NCBI RefSeq assembly: GCF_032362555.1
Contig: NC_083535.1
Location: forward strand, 11,904,001-11,968,000
DNA length: 64,000 bases
DNA from: Amyelois transitella
Taxonomy: Eukaryota; Arthropoda; Insecta; Lepidoptera; Pyralidae
Reading direction: 5' to 3'
Shown here one piece after another: positions 1 through 9,572 of the stretch; positions within the stretch are counted from its first letter, which is position 1; every line of letters starts with the position of its first letter. The translations under genes were made by a program, and so were the position numbers. Below the pieces are notes generated by a model, which saw nothing but the letters and a program-made list of their open reading frames with translations, did no database searches and was not told where the DNA came from.

Positions 1-1
1 A

Positions 2-97
2 TCTTCTGCACCTGCACCCTCTCAATCATCTGCAGTTGTTGCCCAAGAAGATGATCCAGTATATGTGGACTATGGTGGTGGTGTGGTTAAATATTAA
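2..97 (+). CDS. C-terminal tail of an unknown plus-strand ORF, possibly the second Harbinger protein
   Basis: An open frame enters from the left edge and ends at TAA 95-97. The 31 visible residues are rich in Ser, Ala and Pro, then acidic, and end in VDYGGGVVKY. The frame converges on the HARBI1-like gene that ends at 285. Harbinger elements usually carry a second gene for a Myb/SANT-like DNA-binding protein, so this could be its tail. No domain is visible in so short a piece; the assignment rests on position only. Confidence 0.3.
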   Translation, partial: SSAPAPSQSSAVVAQEDDPVYVDYGGGVVKY

Positions 98-240
98 AAT
101 AAGTAGATAAGTATATTGATAAGTTAAAAGACTGGATACTTATTAAAATTGTTATATTATTATTATTATTTTCTTTTTCATTTGATACTAACTTAAAAAA
201 ATATACTTAAGCTTAAATAAAATGAAACTATAAATTAGTA

Positions 241-283
241 ATTATCTAGTCAGTAGAATGCTGCATTCTACTGACTAGATAAT
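241..283. repeat. perfect 21-bp hairpin between two convergent ORFs
   Basis: Arms 241-261 and 263-283 are exact reverse complements around a single base. The hairpin sits two bases past the stop of the HARBI1-like gene and about 145 bases past the stop of the plus-strand ORF. Confidence 0.9.
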
Positions 284-284
284 T

Positions 285-1939
285 TCACATAGCCCTTCCT
301 CGAATTAACTCGTTTTGATTAGTGTTGGTTGTAGAGGTGTTATGCTGTATACTTTGATCTTCACTACCATCAAGAGCCTCAGCTGGCATATCTGTTGGAG
401 CAGGTAGTTTAGCATGTATTGCAATATTATGCAATACACAACATGCGTTACAAATTCTGCTAGCCACGTAAGGCTGATAGTGAAGAACACGGTGTCAAAG
501 CATACACCTCCAACGAGCCTTCAGTAATCCAAAACATCGTTCTATGCGAGATCTGGCTTGCACATGACGTCTGGTATATATTTCTTCTTGGGACCCTTGT
601 TCAGCATCTAGTATAAGCGTCATCAACCAAGGTCGCTGTGGATATCCAGAATCCCCTGAAATTACATACTCAATAAATATTTTATTCAAAATAAATTGAA
701 GAACTATAATGTATACTTGGGTGGCAAACAATGAATACTAATTTAATTTAGTTGATTTCCAATAGTTTATAGAAGTAGATGTATTATTTAAATGAAATAC
801 TTTACATATGTTTATTCCATATAAGTTTTTTATCTATTATGGTTTACAATGAAATATAAGAAAAAATGTCTTACATACCTAATAACCAAACATGTTCACC
901 ACTTTCATGAAGCCCTCGCATGAAAGTCTCTACATGACTAGCGGACCATATGTGGGAGTCATGTGTAGCACCACCAATTTTGAATTGACATTAATTATTT
1001 TTAAATCGAAATCGCATATCTGGGGAAAAAATATACAAAACAATTTGTTTTGGGGATATAACAATTGATAAAAAGTTATATAATACTCAATCTGTGTGAC
1101 TTGTCCTTATATATTTATTTACATGTGATATCTTTGACAGGTATATTCAGGCCATTTGAATTGAATTAACACTTTATTGCACAACATATAAAGAGTAGTA
1201 TATTTAGGTGTTTTGATAATAAAATTAAGTCTAGTTTCTTACCACTTGAACATTTAATGAATGATATCCTTTTCTATTAAAAAATGAATATTCATCCTCC
1301 TCTGGTCTTACTATAGCTATATGGGTACAATCAATGCACCCAATAATTCCAGGCAAATTATGTCTTATATGGAATCTGTAAATGTTAACAATTTTATAAC
1401 AAATACTGGCTGTAGGCCTAGGTGACAAATATTAAGAAAGGTTTTATATCTTTATAATTACACTTACTTCTCTTTGATTAAAGATCTCTCATGTGGTGTT
1501 TGTGGAAACACTATCCACCTGCTGACCATCCAATTGTGATTTAAAGAATTCACAACCTCCCTGACACAGCGACTTGTAGTCCGCTGTGTCAAATATTGTC
1601 CCACACCTACAATTGTCTGGTATGACCCTGTGGCTAAAAAGCTTAGAGTACACAGCACCTGAAAAACACAGTAATGTCTCTGCATACTCGTGTGGTTTTC
1701 TTTATAGGATTAGACTATAGAAATTTCTATAAGTATTCTAAGTTTAGAGATAAGTATACTTATTTCCCTATGAGGTTAATCCTTATGAAAGTTCTTACCT
1801 TCACTTCCAGGGAAATTTCATTGGATCCTTTCAATCCAGTATATCTTTTTAGTTCGTCGCATAATCGTCGAAAAGTTTTTTTATCAAGCCTGAAATGTTG
1901 TATAAACAACAATTTCGGCATATCTTCAATCGTTTCCAT
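285..1939 (-). pseudogene. HARBI1-like PIF/Harbinger nuclease, five exons, decayed
   Basis: Five exons join with GT-AG borders and matching phases: 1939-1799, 1658-1468, 1375-1243, 1019-879 and 655-285. The first begins METIEDMPKLLFIQHF and holds the N-terminal helix region of the family. The DDE nuclease follows: first Asp in GIIGCIDCTHI, second in ATHDSHIW, Glu in RIERCFG. The tail has the usual ACCVLHNIA block. Two lesions are visible. An in-frame TGA lies at 495-497, where the family continues; the next frame resumes at once, so it fits a CGA to TGA change. Exon 4 is 141 nt but needs 142 to keep phase; one base is missing near 976-979, just before the second Asp. The element's right terminus was not found. 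A host-domesticated HARBI1 is unlikely with these breaks. Confidence 0.85.
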
Positions 1940-2420
1940 ATGTCTTCTTGATGAAAATCAACTTTGACGCCTCACCCAGGTATTCTCATTATGTGCAGCC
2001 CACAATAAACGTAAAGAATGCATTTTTATATAAATAAAACTGTATTAACGCAACGTAGCTCTTGTACACAAATCACAGCTGACTGTAATTTTCGGCCATT
2101 TTGTAGCGATATCGACAGCCCCCAAGCTTTCGTTATTATGGCGAACACATGTCGAATCGAACGATCGCTCCCGAAGAGAAAGCGAACGTCAAAAGTGCCG
2201 CTTGGCTACGCATTTGTATTGAAATAGGCGAATAAACAATTCGCTAATTGACGATTTCGTTTCGTTTTCGACATGAATGTAAACATTGTCTACCAATTTT
2301 GTTATCGATCTCGATCGATCACGTGATTTAGCGAAGGCTTATGTCATCCCATACATTTTTTTATTGCCGAACTTCGTCATCGTTTTCAAAATGTTACTTT
2401 GTCTAAGCCCCCAGTTGTCC
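1940..2420. other. probable right part of the Harbinger element, non-coding
   Basis: No credible gene. From about 2100 to 2330 the sequence is richer in CpG than its surroundings, with a short palindrome, ATCGATCTCGATCGAT, near 2303-2320. It would suit a promoter or subterminal region of the element, but I could not find a terminal inverted repeat because the left end is outside the window. Confidence 0.3.
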
Positions 2421-2422
2421 TA

Positions 2423-2505
2423 ATACGCAGGTTTCCTCACAGTGTTTTCTCTCATCGTACGAGTTAGCACACAAACTAATGTACGTGACTTAGAAACGAG
2501 CATGG
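2423..2505 (-). repeat. SINE-C fragment
   Basis: It matches the middle of SINE-C (GCAGGTTTCCTCAC, then ACTAATGTACGT), in the same orientation as the copy at 43288. Confidence 0.6.
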
Positions 2506-2749
2506 TCGAGCCGGTTTTTTAATCATCTTCTATCTTGATGGCATCTTTGCTTTTATTGAAATAAACGCCTTCTATTCTCTAACCTTAAAAGTCCATAAGT
2601 AATCTGACACGTAAAGATTTATAACATCACTATCTTCCCGGCGTTTATCCGAATTCATTATTGCTGAGGTCTGTTAACAGTTTTATAGTCGCGCTATATC
2701 CCTATTCACACCCCAGGCATTTCTGCAGTATGATGACAACTGACACTAT

Positions 2750-2843
2750 CTAATAACTATCTTTTTATTATGACGCGAAACGGAACATCGCTAGTTTATC
2801 GCGCGATATAAACAGCATCGCGCGTGTCATACTACGGTGGCAG
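2750..2843. repeat. copy 1 of an unnamed dispersed repeat
   Basis: The stretch TAATAACTAT...TGACGCGAAAC...GTCATACTACGGTGGCAG recurs in diverged form at 14664-14763. It holds CG-rich blocks (ATCGCGCGATA) unlike the AT-rich flanks. LINE-A sequence starts 45 bases later. Confidence 0.6.
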
Positions 2844-2887
2844 GAGGTACTGATGCCAGAATGTATTGAAAGACTCATAATATACTA

Positions 2888-3362
2888 ATTGTTGGGAGTG
2901 AAAGTTGGGTATGGCAAAAGAAGCACGAAAGCAGAATAAATGCAGTGGAAATGAGAGCGTTAAGGAGTATGTTGGGTGTGAAATTGAGTGACAGGATAAG
3001 GAACAGCGTGATAAGGGAATGTTGTGATGTGAAAGAAGATGTAGTTACAGGAATAGAAAAGGGTATGTTAAGATGGCTTGGTCACGTGGAGAGGATGAAT
3101 GAAAGCAGGTTGACTAAGCAGAAATAGATGGAGAGTGTGGAGGGAAAGGTCAGAGTGGGAAGACCTAGACGAACGTATCTTCATCAAATTAAGGACGTCC
3201 TGGCAAAGGGTCAGGTCAAGACTACCCGAAACCGTCGAGCTTGCATGAAGAGAGTTATGAATGTGGATGAAGCGAAGGAAGTATGCAGAGATCGTGGCAA
3301 GTGGAAAGATGTGGTCTACTTACCCCTCCAGGAAAGAGGCGTGATTTTATGTATGTATTTGA
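2888..3362 (+). pseudogene. LINE-A, 5'-truncated copy (C-terminal part of the reverse transcriptase ORF)
   Basis: It encodes VGSESWVWQKKHESRINAVE-like sequence onward and is close to the last third of the ORF at 4990-6253. An in-frame TAG at 3125-3127 interrupts it after RLTKQ; the same frame resumes with ESVEGKVRVGRPRRTYLHQI. It ends in the GTGATTTTATGTATGT tail. 5' truncation is usual for LINE insertions. Confidence 0.85.
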
Positions 3363-3402
3363 TTTTATGTTCTATATAAACGTAATGGTTTACAAAACTT
3401 AC

Positions 3403-6400
3403 TAACAATATCCCATTTCTCATACAAATCATAATGTGCCTGATGACAATGAGGCCAGAAAAGTATATAGTTCAGCCTTTGGACGCTCCTCGATAGTCTT
3501 TCGCAGACCCTCTTCTTCCGAGAAGCCAATGTGAGGGTCCGAAGCCTTTCAGACGCTTGCTGTATTTCCTTCTCTATGAGTAGGTCTTCTTCAAGTTTCA
3601 CCTGATAAATTCGCGAACCAAGGTCAGCTTTAAGTCCACGCAAGATATGATAGACCTTCCATTTTATACCTATGTGGCGCAGCGGTAATACGCTTGTCTG
3701 TGACACCGGAGGTCCCGGGTTCGAATCCCGGTCGGGGCATGACATATATATATATATTTATGGGCATGTATATATTTATTTATTTATACCTGGCTTGGTT
3801 AGAAGCTACTCAACTAGTGTTCTTTCACAACCTTGAAGGTCATCAGACTTGCAGGTAAAGTAATCTCTCTCATATTTGGACAGAACCTGGCTTTCTTTTA
3901 TTAATAGAACGAAAGCCTTAATATAGTTCCTTTAAAGTACTTAACGTAAGAACCCTTTTTTGGATTGAATACCATGTTACTAGCATCACAGATTAGTTAA
4001 GATGATTTGTGCCATAATAAACTTAAACAAAAACTTCCGTGTGGTTCCCAGCACCAATACAAAAAAAGAATAGGACCACTCCATTTCTTTCCCATGGATG
4101 TCGTAAAAGGCGACTAAGGGATAGGCTCACAAACTTGGGATTCTTTTTTAAGGCGATGGGTTAGCAACCACCTGTCACTATTTGAGTCTCAATTCTATCG
4201 TTAAGCTAAATAGCTGAACGTGGCCATTCAGTCTTTTCAAGACTGTTGGCTCTGTCTACCCCGCAAGTGATATAGACGTGACCATATGTATGTATGTAAA
4301 ACGTAAAAAAGAATAACATACAGCCTCCTCGGGTAGCATTTCTTGTATATCCCGTTTAGGTCTCTCCACGCCCGTTTCGGTCTCCTTCTTCACGTATCCC
4401 AGCTCTTCTTCTATGATACGACACAGTTCTATACCGTTAGCTCCAAACATAGCTCTAGTTAGCTTTCCTTTCTAAAAAAAAGAGTACTAAATTTAAAATA
4501 AGTATACTTATCCTACTAATATTATAAATGCGAAAGTTTGTGAGTATGTACCTATGTCAGGATGTCAGTCAGTATGGATGTTTGTTACTCTTCCACGCAA
4601 AGACTACTGAACCGATTACGATGAAATTTGGTATGTGGGTAGCTGAAGATCCAGAATAACACATAGGCTTTTTTATCCCAGAGTTCCCGCGGGATTGATA
4701 GGGTTTCCATGCGGACGAAGTCGCGGGCGGCCTCTAGTAATAAAAAAACAAAGATTTGTAACTTTCGTAAAGATTAGAACCACCCCATCTCATTTCCATG
4801 GATGTCGTAACAGTCGACTAAGGGATAGGCTAACAAACTTGGCATTCGTCTTACCTATAGGTGATGGGCTAGCGACCTGTCACTATTTGAATCTCAATTC
4901 CATCATAAAGCCTTACAGCTGAACGTGGCCTGTCAGTCTTTCAAGACTGCTGGCCTTGTCTACACCGCAAGGTTTATAGACGTGATTATATGAATGATGA
5001 CAAAATATGGGATGCTCAAGCGGGATTTCGAAAGGGAATGGGATGTACTGATCAGGTCTTTTCCTTGCGGTGCATAGCCGAAAAGTTTTTGGCCAAGAGT
5101 CAAAAAGTCTATTGCACATTCGTAGATCTGGAAAAGGCCTATGACAGAGTTGAGAGGAATGAATTGTGGTCAGCACTTTCTATGCATGGGGTGAGCAGTC
5201 TCTTAATACGAGCACTGAAATCCTTATATGAGGATTCGAGTGCTTGTGTCAGGATAAACGGAGCGCACACTGAGTGGTTTAAGATTGAGAAAGGCGTTAG
5301 GCAAGGATGTGTTGCGTCACCGTGGCTGTTCAACCTATTTATGGATAGCTGTTTGACAGATTTGAAAGAGTCTGAAAGTGGATTAAGGATGAATGAGTTA
5401 CTCGTCAAATGTCTGCTCTATGCCGACGATCAGGTTATACTGGCGTCATCAGCGGAGGAGTTACAGGAGATGGTAAACTGTATGCATGAAGCTTTAAAAG
5501 AGAAAGGAATGAAAGTGAACGTAAGTAAAACTAAAACACTGGTTTTTGAAATGGAGAAAGAAATGACAGCATGTAATATTTTGATTGGAGGAGAAAAAGT
5601 GGAGCAAGTGAAAGAGTTTGTATATCTAGGATCAAAGTTTACATCAGATGGCAAGTATGATAGTGATATTGAAAGGAGAGTGAACGCGGGGAACATGGTG
5701 AATGGAGCTTTGCATGCCTTTATGAGCAGTCAGAAACTATCCAAAAAGGCTCGACTGGCTGTGCACAGGGGCGTGTTGGTCCCGACATTAATGTATGGGA
5801 GTGAAAGTTGGGTATGGCAAAAGAAGCATGAAAGCAGAATAAATGCAGTGGAAATGAGAGCGTTAAGGAGTATGATGGGTGTGAAATTGAGTGACAGGAT
5901 AAGGAACAGCGTGATAAGGGAATGTTGTGATGTGAAAGAAGATGTAGTTACAGGAATAGAAAAGGGTATGTTAAGATGGTTCGGTCATGTGGAGAGGATG
6001 AATGAAAGCAGGTTGACTAAGCAGATATAGGTACAAGGAGAGTGTGGAGGGAAAGGTCGGAGTGGGAAGACCTAGACGAACGTATCTTGATCAAATTAAG
6101 GACGTCCTGGTAAAGGGTCAGGTCAAAAGTACCCGAAACCGCCGAGCTTGTATGAAGAGAGTTATGAATGTGGACGAAGCGAAAGAAGTATGCAGAGATC
6201 GTGGCAAGTGGAAAGAGGTAGTCTCTGCCTACCCCTCCGGGAAAGAGGCGTGATTTTATGTATTATGTTATGTATGTATTATATGAATTAATTAATATAG
6301 TTAAAAATACAGTGGGCTTCATACAAAAGTATATTCACGTCGTATTATTATAGTCTGTGCTCTAGAGCTATGGGGTCCAATGTCTTCAAAGCGAAGATGA

Positions 6401-7361
6401 AAAAAGTGTATGTAAATATAAAGAATTTGAACTATTTGTAACTATTTGAATCTCAATTCTATCACTAAGCCAAAAAGCTGAACGTGGCCATTCAGTCTTT
6501 TCAAGACTGTTGGCTCTGTCTACCTCGCAACGGATATAGACGTGACCATATGTATGTATGTATGTAAATGTAAAGAACTTACAAAAATAAAGAGGAATAC
6601 TGGTTCACTTCTACCCTTGAACCTCGACAACACGTCGATATTGTCGGACGCGGCCTAAAACCACATACAAGTAACATTCACTATTTACATAAAGAACGTT
6701 TTTTAACAACCTTAAAAAAAAATAAGATGTTTTCAGTTTCACCTGTAGGTACCTATGTCTGTCCGCGACTATCTCGCGTTTCGCTGAACCGATATTGATG
6801 CGGTTTTCAGTAAAATGTTTGTTAAACTTAGGACAAGGTTTTAGAAATATAACCGACTTCAATAAACGAGGATATCGATTGGAGGCGGTACTCTTTACAA
6901 AAGTTATTTTTTACCCAAATTTATTAGAAATTCGACTCATGTTACAGCGTTATAGTTCCATGTCATTCAACTAATTATATATAATTACTAGCTATGCCCG
7001 CGACTTCGTCCGCGTGGAATAGTTATTTTGAGCATCATTTAAGCCCTCAAGGATGAATAATTCTCCCCGTTTTTTTTTCACATATTCCATTATTTCTTCG
7101 CTCCTTATAGTTGCAGTGTGATGTTATATAGCCTAAAGCCTTCCTTTTTAAAAATAATTTTTCGATTCGAACCAGCAGGTCCTGAGATTAGCGCGTTCAA
7201 ACAAACTCTTCAGCTTTATAATATTAGTATCTAGATAGATAATTATAATTACCTCTCACCTTAGCCATAGCTATCGCGTCCATTCCTATCTCCATTTTGC
7301 CCTTCCTTATTGCATTTCCAGTAGCCAAGCAGTGCCCGCAAAAGTCGGAGTAAACTTCCAT
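3403..7361 (-). CDS. unrecognised gene, three phase-compatible exons
   Basis: Exon a (7361-7260) starts at an ATG two bases after an acceptor and encodes 34 residues with FCGHCLATGNAIRKGK; the donor is GTGAGA. Exon b (4471-4322) encodes 50 residues, KGKLTRAMFGANGIEL to MLPEEA, with donor GTATGT. Exon c (3601-3403) encodes about 66 residues, VKLEEDLLIEKEIQQASERL to HYDLYEKWDIV, and ends one base into a codon at GTAAGT. Phases a-b and b-c are 0. Exon c is highly charged and probably helical. No domain is recognised. The next exon downstream must lie left of 3403, perhaps outside the window. The introns hold LINE-A, SINE-A and Helitron copies but the exons are clean. The ATG in exon a may be the true start, with a 5' UTR exon further right. 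Confidence 0.65.
3666..3790 (+). mobile_element. SINE-B, short copy with a tRNA-like head
   Basis: The head has an A box (TGGCGCAGCGG) and a B box (GGTTCGAATCC), both RNA polymerase III promoter elements of tRNA genes. The body is mostly missing; after GGGGCATGAC it goes straight into TA and TTTATTTA repeats. Confidence 0.8.
4037..4298 (+). mobile_element. SINE-A, nearly full-length
   Basis: Head CCGTGTGGTTCCCAGCACC, body through GGGATAGGCT and CTGAACGTGGCC, and the GACGTGACCATATGTATGT tail. It ends 24 bases from the donor of the exon at 4322-4471. Confidence 0.9.
4511..4737 (+). mobile_element. HelA, short non-autonomous Helitron
   Basis: It starts TCCTACTAATATTATAAA after an A and ends GGGCGGCCTCTAG before a T. 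TC and CTAG ends inserted between A and T are the Helitron hallmark. It has no coding capacity. Its near edge is 40 bases upstream of the acceptor of the exon at 4322-4471. Confidence 0.85.
4770..4993 (+). mobile_element. SINE-A, head-truncated, directly joined to LINE-A
   Basis: Body and GACGTGATTATATGAATG end are present. LINE-A coding sequence follows with no gap, so the LINE landed at, or was truncated at, the SINE tail. Confidence 0.85.
4990..6253 (+). pseudogene. LINE-A: RTE-like reverse transcriptase, 5'-truncated and frameshifted
   Basis: An open frame of 346 codons (4990-6030) carries reverse transcriptase motifs in order: FVDLEKAYDRV with the first catalytic Asp, GVRQGCVASPWLFNLFMD, the YADD box in LLYADDQVIL, then FVYLGSKF. 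The C-terminal part (RNSVIRECCDVKEDVV, MLRWFGHVERM) is the long tail typical of RTE-like LINEs in moths. At 6028-6033 a small insertion gives TAG; the reading continues in another frame (6044-6253) as GRPRRTYLDQI...SAYPSGKEA. The endonuclease is missing. The 3' end is GCGTGATTTTATGTA with no A tail, as in RTE elements. It lies in an intron of the gene at 3403-7361. Clade assignment is by memory of the family and only moderately sure. Confidence 0.85.
6254..6440. other. LINE tail and short unique spacer
   Basis: The (ATGT)n-like LINE-A tail is followed by AT-rich sequence. No gene seen. Confidence 0.5.
6441..6566 (+). mobile_element. SINE-A, 5'-truncated
   Basis: It begins inside the body at ACTATTTGAATCTC and runs to the (ATGT)n tail. 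Confidence 0.85.
6720..6870. repeat. unnamed Helitron-like or MITE fragment
   Basis: The phrases TCGCGTTTCGCTGAACCGAT and GCGGTTTTCAG match, in inverse or degraded form, the fragments at 15070-15270 and 21500-21680. Confidence 0.4.
6988..7235 (-). mobile_element. HelC, short Helitron-like element
   Basis: CTAG at 6988-6991 preceded by A, and the TC end at 7234-7235 followed by T, both read on the minus strand. It contains GCGCGTTCAAACAAAC and the TTTATAATATTAGTAT end. It ends 24 bases inside the intron from the donor at 7260. Confidence 0.75.
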
Positions 7362-7382
7362 GCCTACAGAACATTAATAGGT

Positions 7383-7563
7383 ATTAGGTATCATAGGCTT
7401 ACAAACTTGGGATTCTTCTTTAGGCGACGGGCTAGCAACCAGTCACTACCTATTTGAATCTCAATTCTAAAAGCCAAATAGCTGAACGTAGCCATTCGGT
7501 CTTTTTAAGACTGTTGGCTCTGTCTACCCCGCAAGGGATATAGATGTGACCATATGTATGTAT
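7383..7563 (+). mobile_element. SINE-A, head-truncated
   Basis: Body from TAGGCTTACAAACTTGG to the ATATGTATGTAT tail. It starts 20 bases upstream of the exon at 7260-7361. Confidence 0.85.
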
Positions 7564-8385
7564 TAGGTATCATAATATACTAACTGTTGCATGCGATTTC
7601 GTCCGCTATAAAACGACAAATTATTAACCCCCTTAACGGGGTGGAAGGGAAAATTTTTGTTTACTAAATTAAATTGGGCCTTTTTTTAATATCTTAAAAG
7701 CCGCATACAAATCGGAGCAATAGTTTTCGCGTGATTCTAGTATAAATACATAAGCAGACAGATAATATTAAAATCACATTTATAGATGTAAAAATCACAT
7801 AATAGATGCCCCACATCGATTTTTTGGCTAGTTTCAATTTTATTACATGTATGAGAACTTAAAGATATAAGAACTAACAGATAAGCTGGTTGAAGTGTGC
7901 ATGTATATAGTTTTCAAAATCTTCATTGGTTTCCAAAGTGTCTTGGATGGAAACCTGCCCTTTACGTGCCATTCTGCTAAGATAGAAAAACAAGTACTAA
8001 GAAAAACAGTATTCTTGGACTCCAAAGTCCTTAGAAATATGGGCAACTTCTACTAAAAAAGCCAGTTAAAGATATCGAATTCCAAAAGGTTTTAAATTAA
8101 TGAAATGAGCCACAATTTTACTTATCAGAACCAAACCAAAGGTCAGCATGGGCCAATGACACTGGTTTTTCTTTTTATTTTAGTGCGAGTGACAGAAGAA
8201 TGTGTTGAACACAGAGGTTTGATTCTAAATTTATTCAGCAATGAGCAAACCATGATCATAGCTTAAAGCTGTTTGTTAGTCTTTCACATAAAATCTACTG
8301 AACTGATTTTGATGAAATTTGGTACTTGAGTAGAATATAACCTAGAATAACATATTTTTATCTGGAAATTCCCATACAGACATAC
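7564..8385. other. non-coding, degraded repeats
   Basis: 7580-7770 looks like an old Helitron remnant (GATTTCGTCCGC, then AACGGGGTGGAAGG). The rest is AT-rich with no supported gene. Confidence 0.4.
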
Positions 8386-8495
8386 ATAAAATCATGCCTC
8401 TTTCCCGGAGGGGTAGGCAGAGATTACCTCTTTCCACTTGCCACGATCTCTGCAAACTTCCTGCGCTTCATCTACATTCATAACTCTCTCCAAAT
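8386..8495 (-). repeat. LINE-A 3'-end fragment
   Basis: It reads, on the minus strand, the last codons of LINE-A (EVCRDRGKW-like, then SAYPSGKEA) and the tail. Confidence 0.85.
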
Positions 8496-8771
8496 TCCCA
8501 TGGAAGCTAGTATTAAATATTTCTTGGTAAGAGATACATATAATTTTTTTAGCATGTAGTGTCATACTGCTAGGAAAAGGCCTCTTATAATACCAGTTAC
8601 CTATTGCATCTCAGAATCTTAATACTAAAAATAAAAATGTATTTCTAGCCAAATATATATTTCTAAATTTTAATTTTTGGTTAGTACCATTGATACATAC
8701 TTTCTAAGTTAGTAATAATAGTATAAATAGTGAGTAATAATAAACTGTCTAGGCTTAACTATTGTGGCAAA

Positions 8772-8823
8772 TGAAAAGATGTAGTCTGCCCACTTCTCTC
8801 GTAAAGAGGTGTGATTTAATGTA
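8772..8823 (+). repeat. LINE-A 3'-end scrap
   Basis: GATGTAGTCTGCCCACTTC followed by AGAGGTGTGATTTAATG is a diverged LINE-A end. Confidence 0.55.
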
Positions 8824-8843
8824 TTAGTTTAAAGTCATACTTC

Positions 8844-9572
8844 TCATAATTTCTCTATACAATTAGCTAATGTTAACAAATCAGGGTACACATGCTCCGG
8901 AGCCGGAGAATCCTCAGTCATAGCGAGCGGAGCATCACCACTAGGTACAACAAGTGCCCGCCACCCGGCACTTATTGCAGCCTCATAGTCCTTCTTCACA
9001 TCATCACCAATATGAAGGCATTCAGATGGCTCACTTAGTCCACATTTCTTCATTGCAAGGCTAAATATCTCCTTATCCGGCTTACTACACCCAACCTCAT
9101 ACGAAGTTATGATAAATTTGAATTGTTTTATTATACCTACACTTCTTAGAATGTCGTGTAAGCGAGGATCAAAATTAGATACAACGCCAGTGTTAATACC
9201 CTTTTTCTCAAGGATATTCAGCAACTGACGCCCTCCTTGGGCAACACACCAAAGTTTGGATGTCTTATATTCTTCAATCAAGATTTTAGAAATTACAGTT
9301 TCTTTGCCTTGTGGAATTTGTCCTTCAAAAGTCCTCTCTACCACTTTCCGCCACCACTGGTCCCAAGGTATCGAACTTTTGCCGAAATTAGGATACTTTT
9401 CCCACATGCATCTGTATGAATCTATAAATTTTTCTTTGACTTCCCTCTCTGTACCGGTGAACCCGTAATCTTTGGCTACAAGAGCGTAATAATGCCAAGG
9501 CGGCATACGAAATTTTATTAAGGTGTTTGTAGCATCGAAAGTTACCAGTTTGATTCCACTGATGATATTCAT
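8844..9572 (-). CDS. HAD-like hydrolase, HDHD3/Reg-2 type, copy 1
   Basis: A single-exon ORF of 242 aa, close to the usual length of this family, so it looks complete. HAD motifs: motif I FDATNT (nucleophile Asp13), motif II VVSNFD (Ser132), motif III SKPD (Lys164), motif IV HIGDDVKKD (Asp190, Asp191, Asp195). The helical cap lies between motifs I and II. In motif I the general-acid Asp two places after the nucleophile is Thr15; relatives of HDHD3 and Drosophila Rhythmically expressed gene 2 also lack it, so a classic phosphatase activity is uncertain. A paralogue on the same strand follows upstream at 10840. Both lack introns. Substrate unknown; likely soluble, with no signal peptide or membrane segment. 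Confidence 0.9.
   Translation of the reverse strand: MNIISGIKLVTFDATNTLIKFRMPPWHYYALVAKDYGFTGTEREVKEKFIDSYRCMWEKYPNFGKSSIPWDQWWRKVVERTFEGQIPQGKETVISKILIEEYKTSKLWCVAQGGRQLLNILEKKGINTGVVSNFDPRLHDILRSVGIIKQFKFIITSYEVGCSKPDKEIFSLAMKKCGLSEPSECLHIGDDVKKDYEAAISAGWRALVVPSGDAPLAMTEDSPAPEHVYPDLLTLANCIEKL

Noticed and set aside
3672..3742. tRNA gene-like sequence with A and B boxes
   Set aside because: The same head recurs at 24175, 46905, 50165 and 58515 with one shared SINE body, so it is a SINE head, not a tRNA gene.
3365..3745. 126-aa minus-strand ORF taken as one protein
   Set aside because: Its first part is SINE-B read backwards. Only 3601-3403 has exon borders and is kept as an exon.
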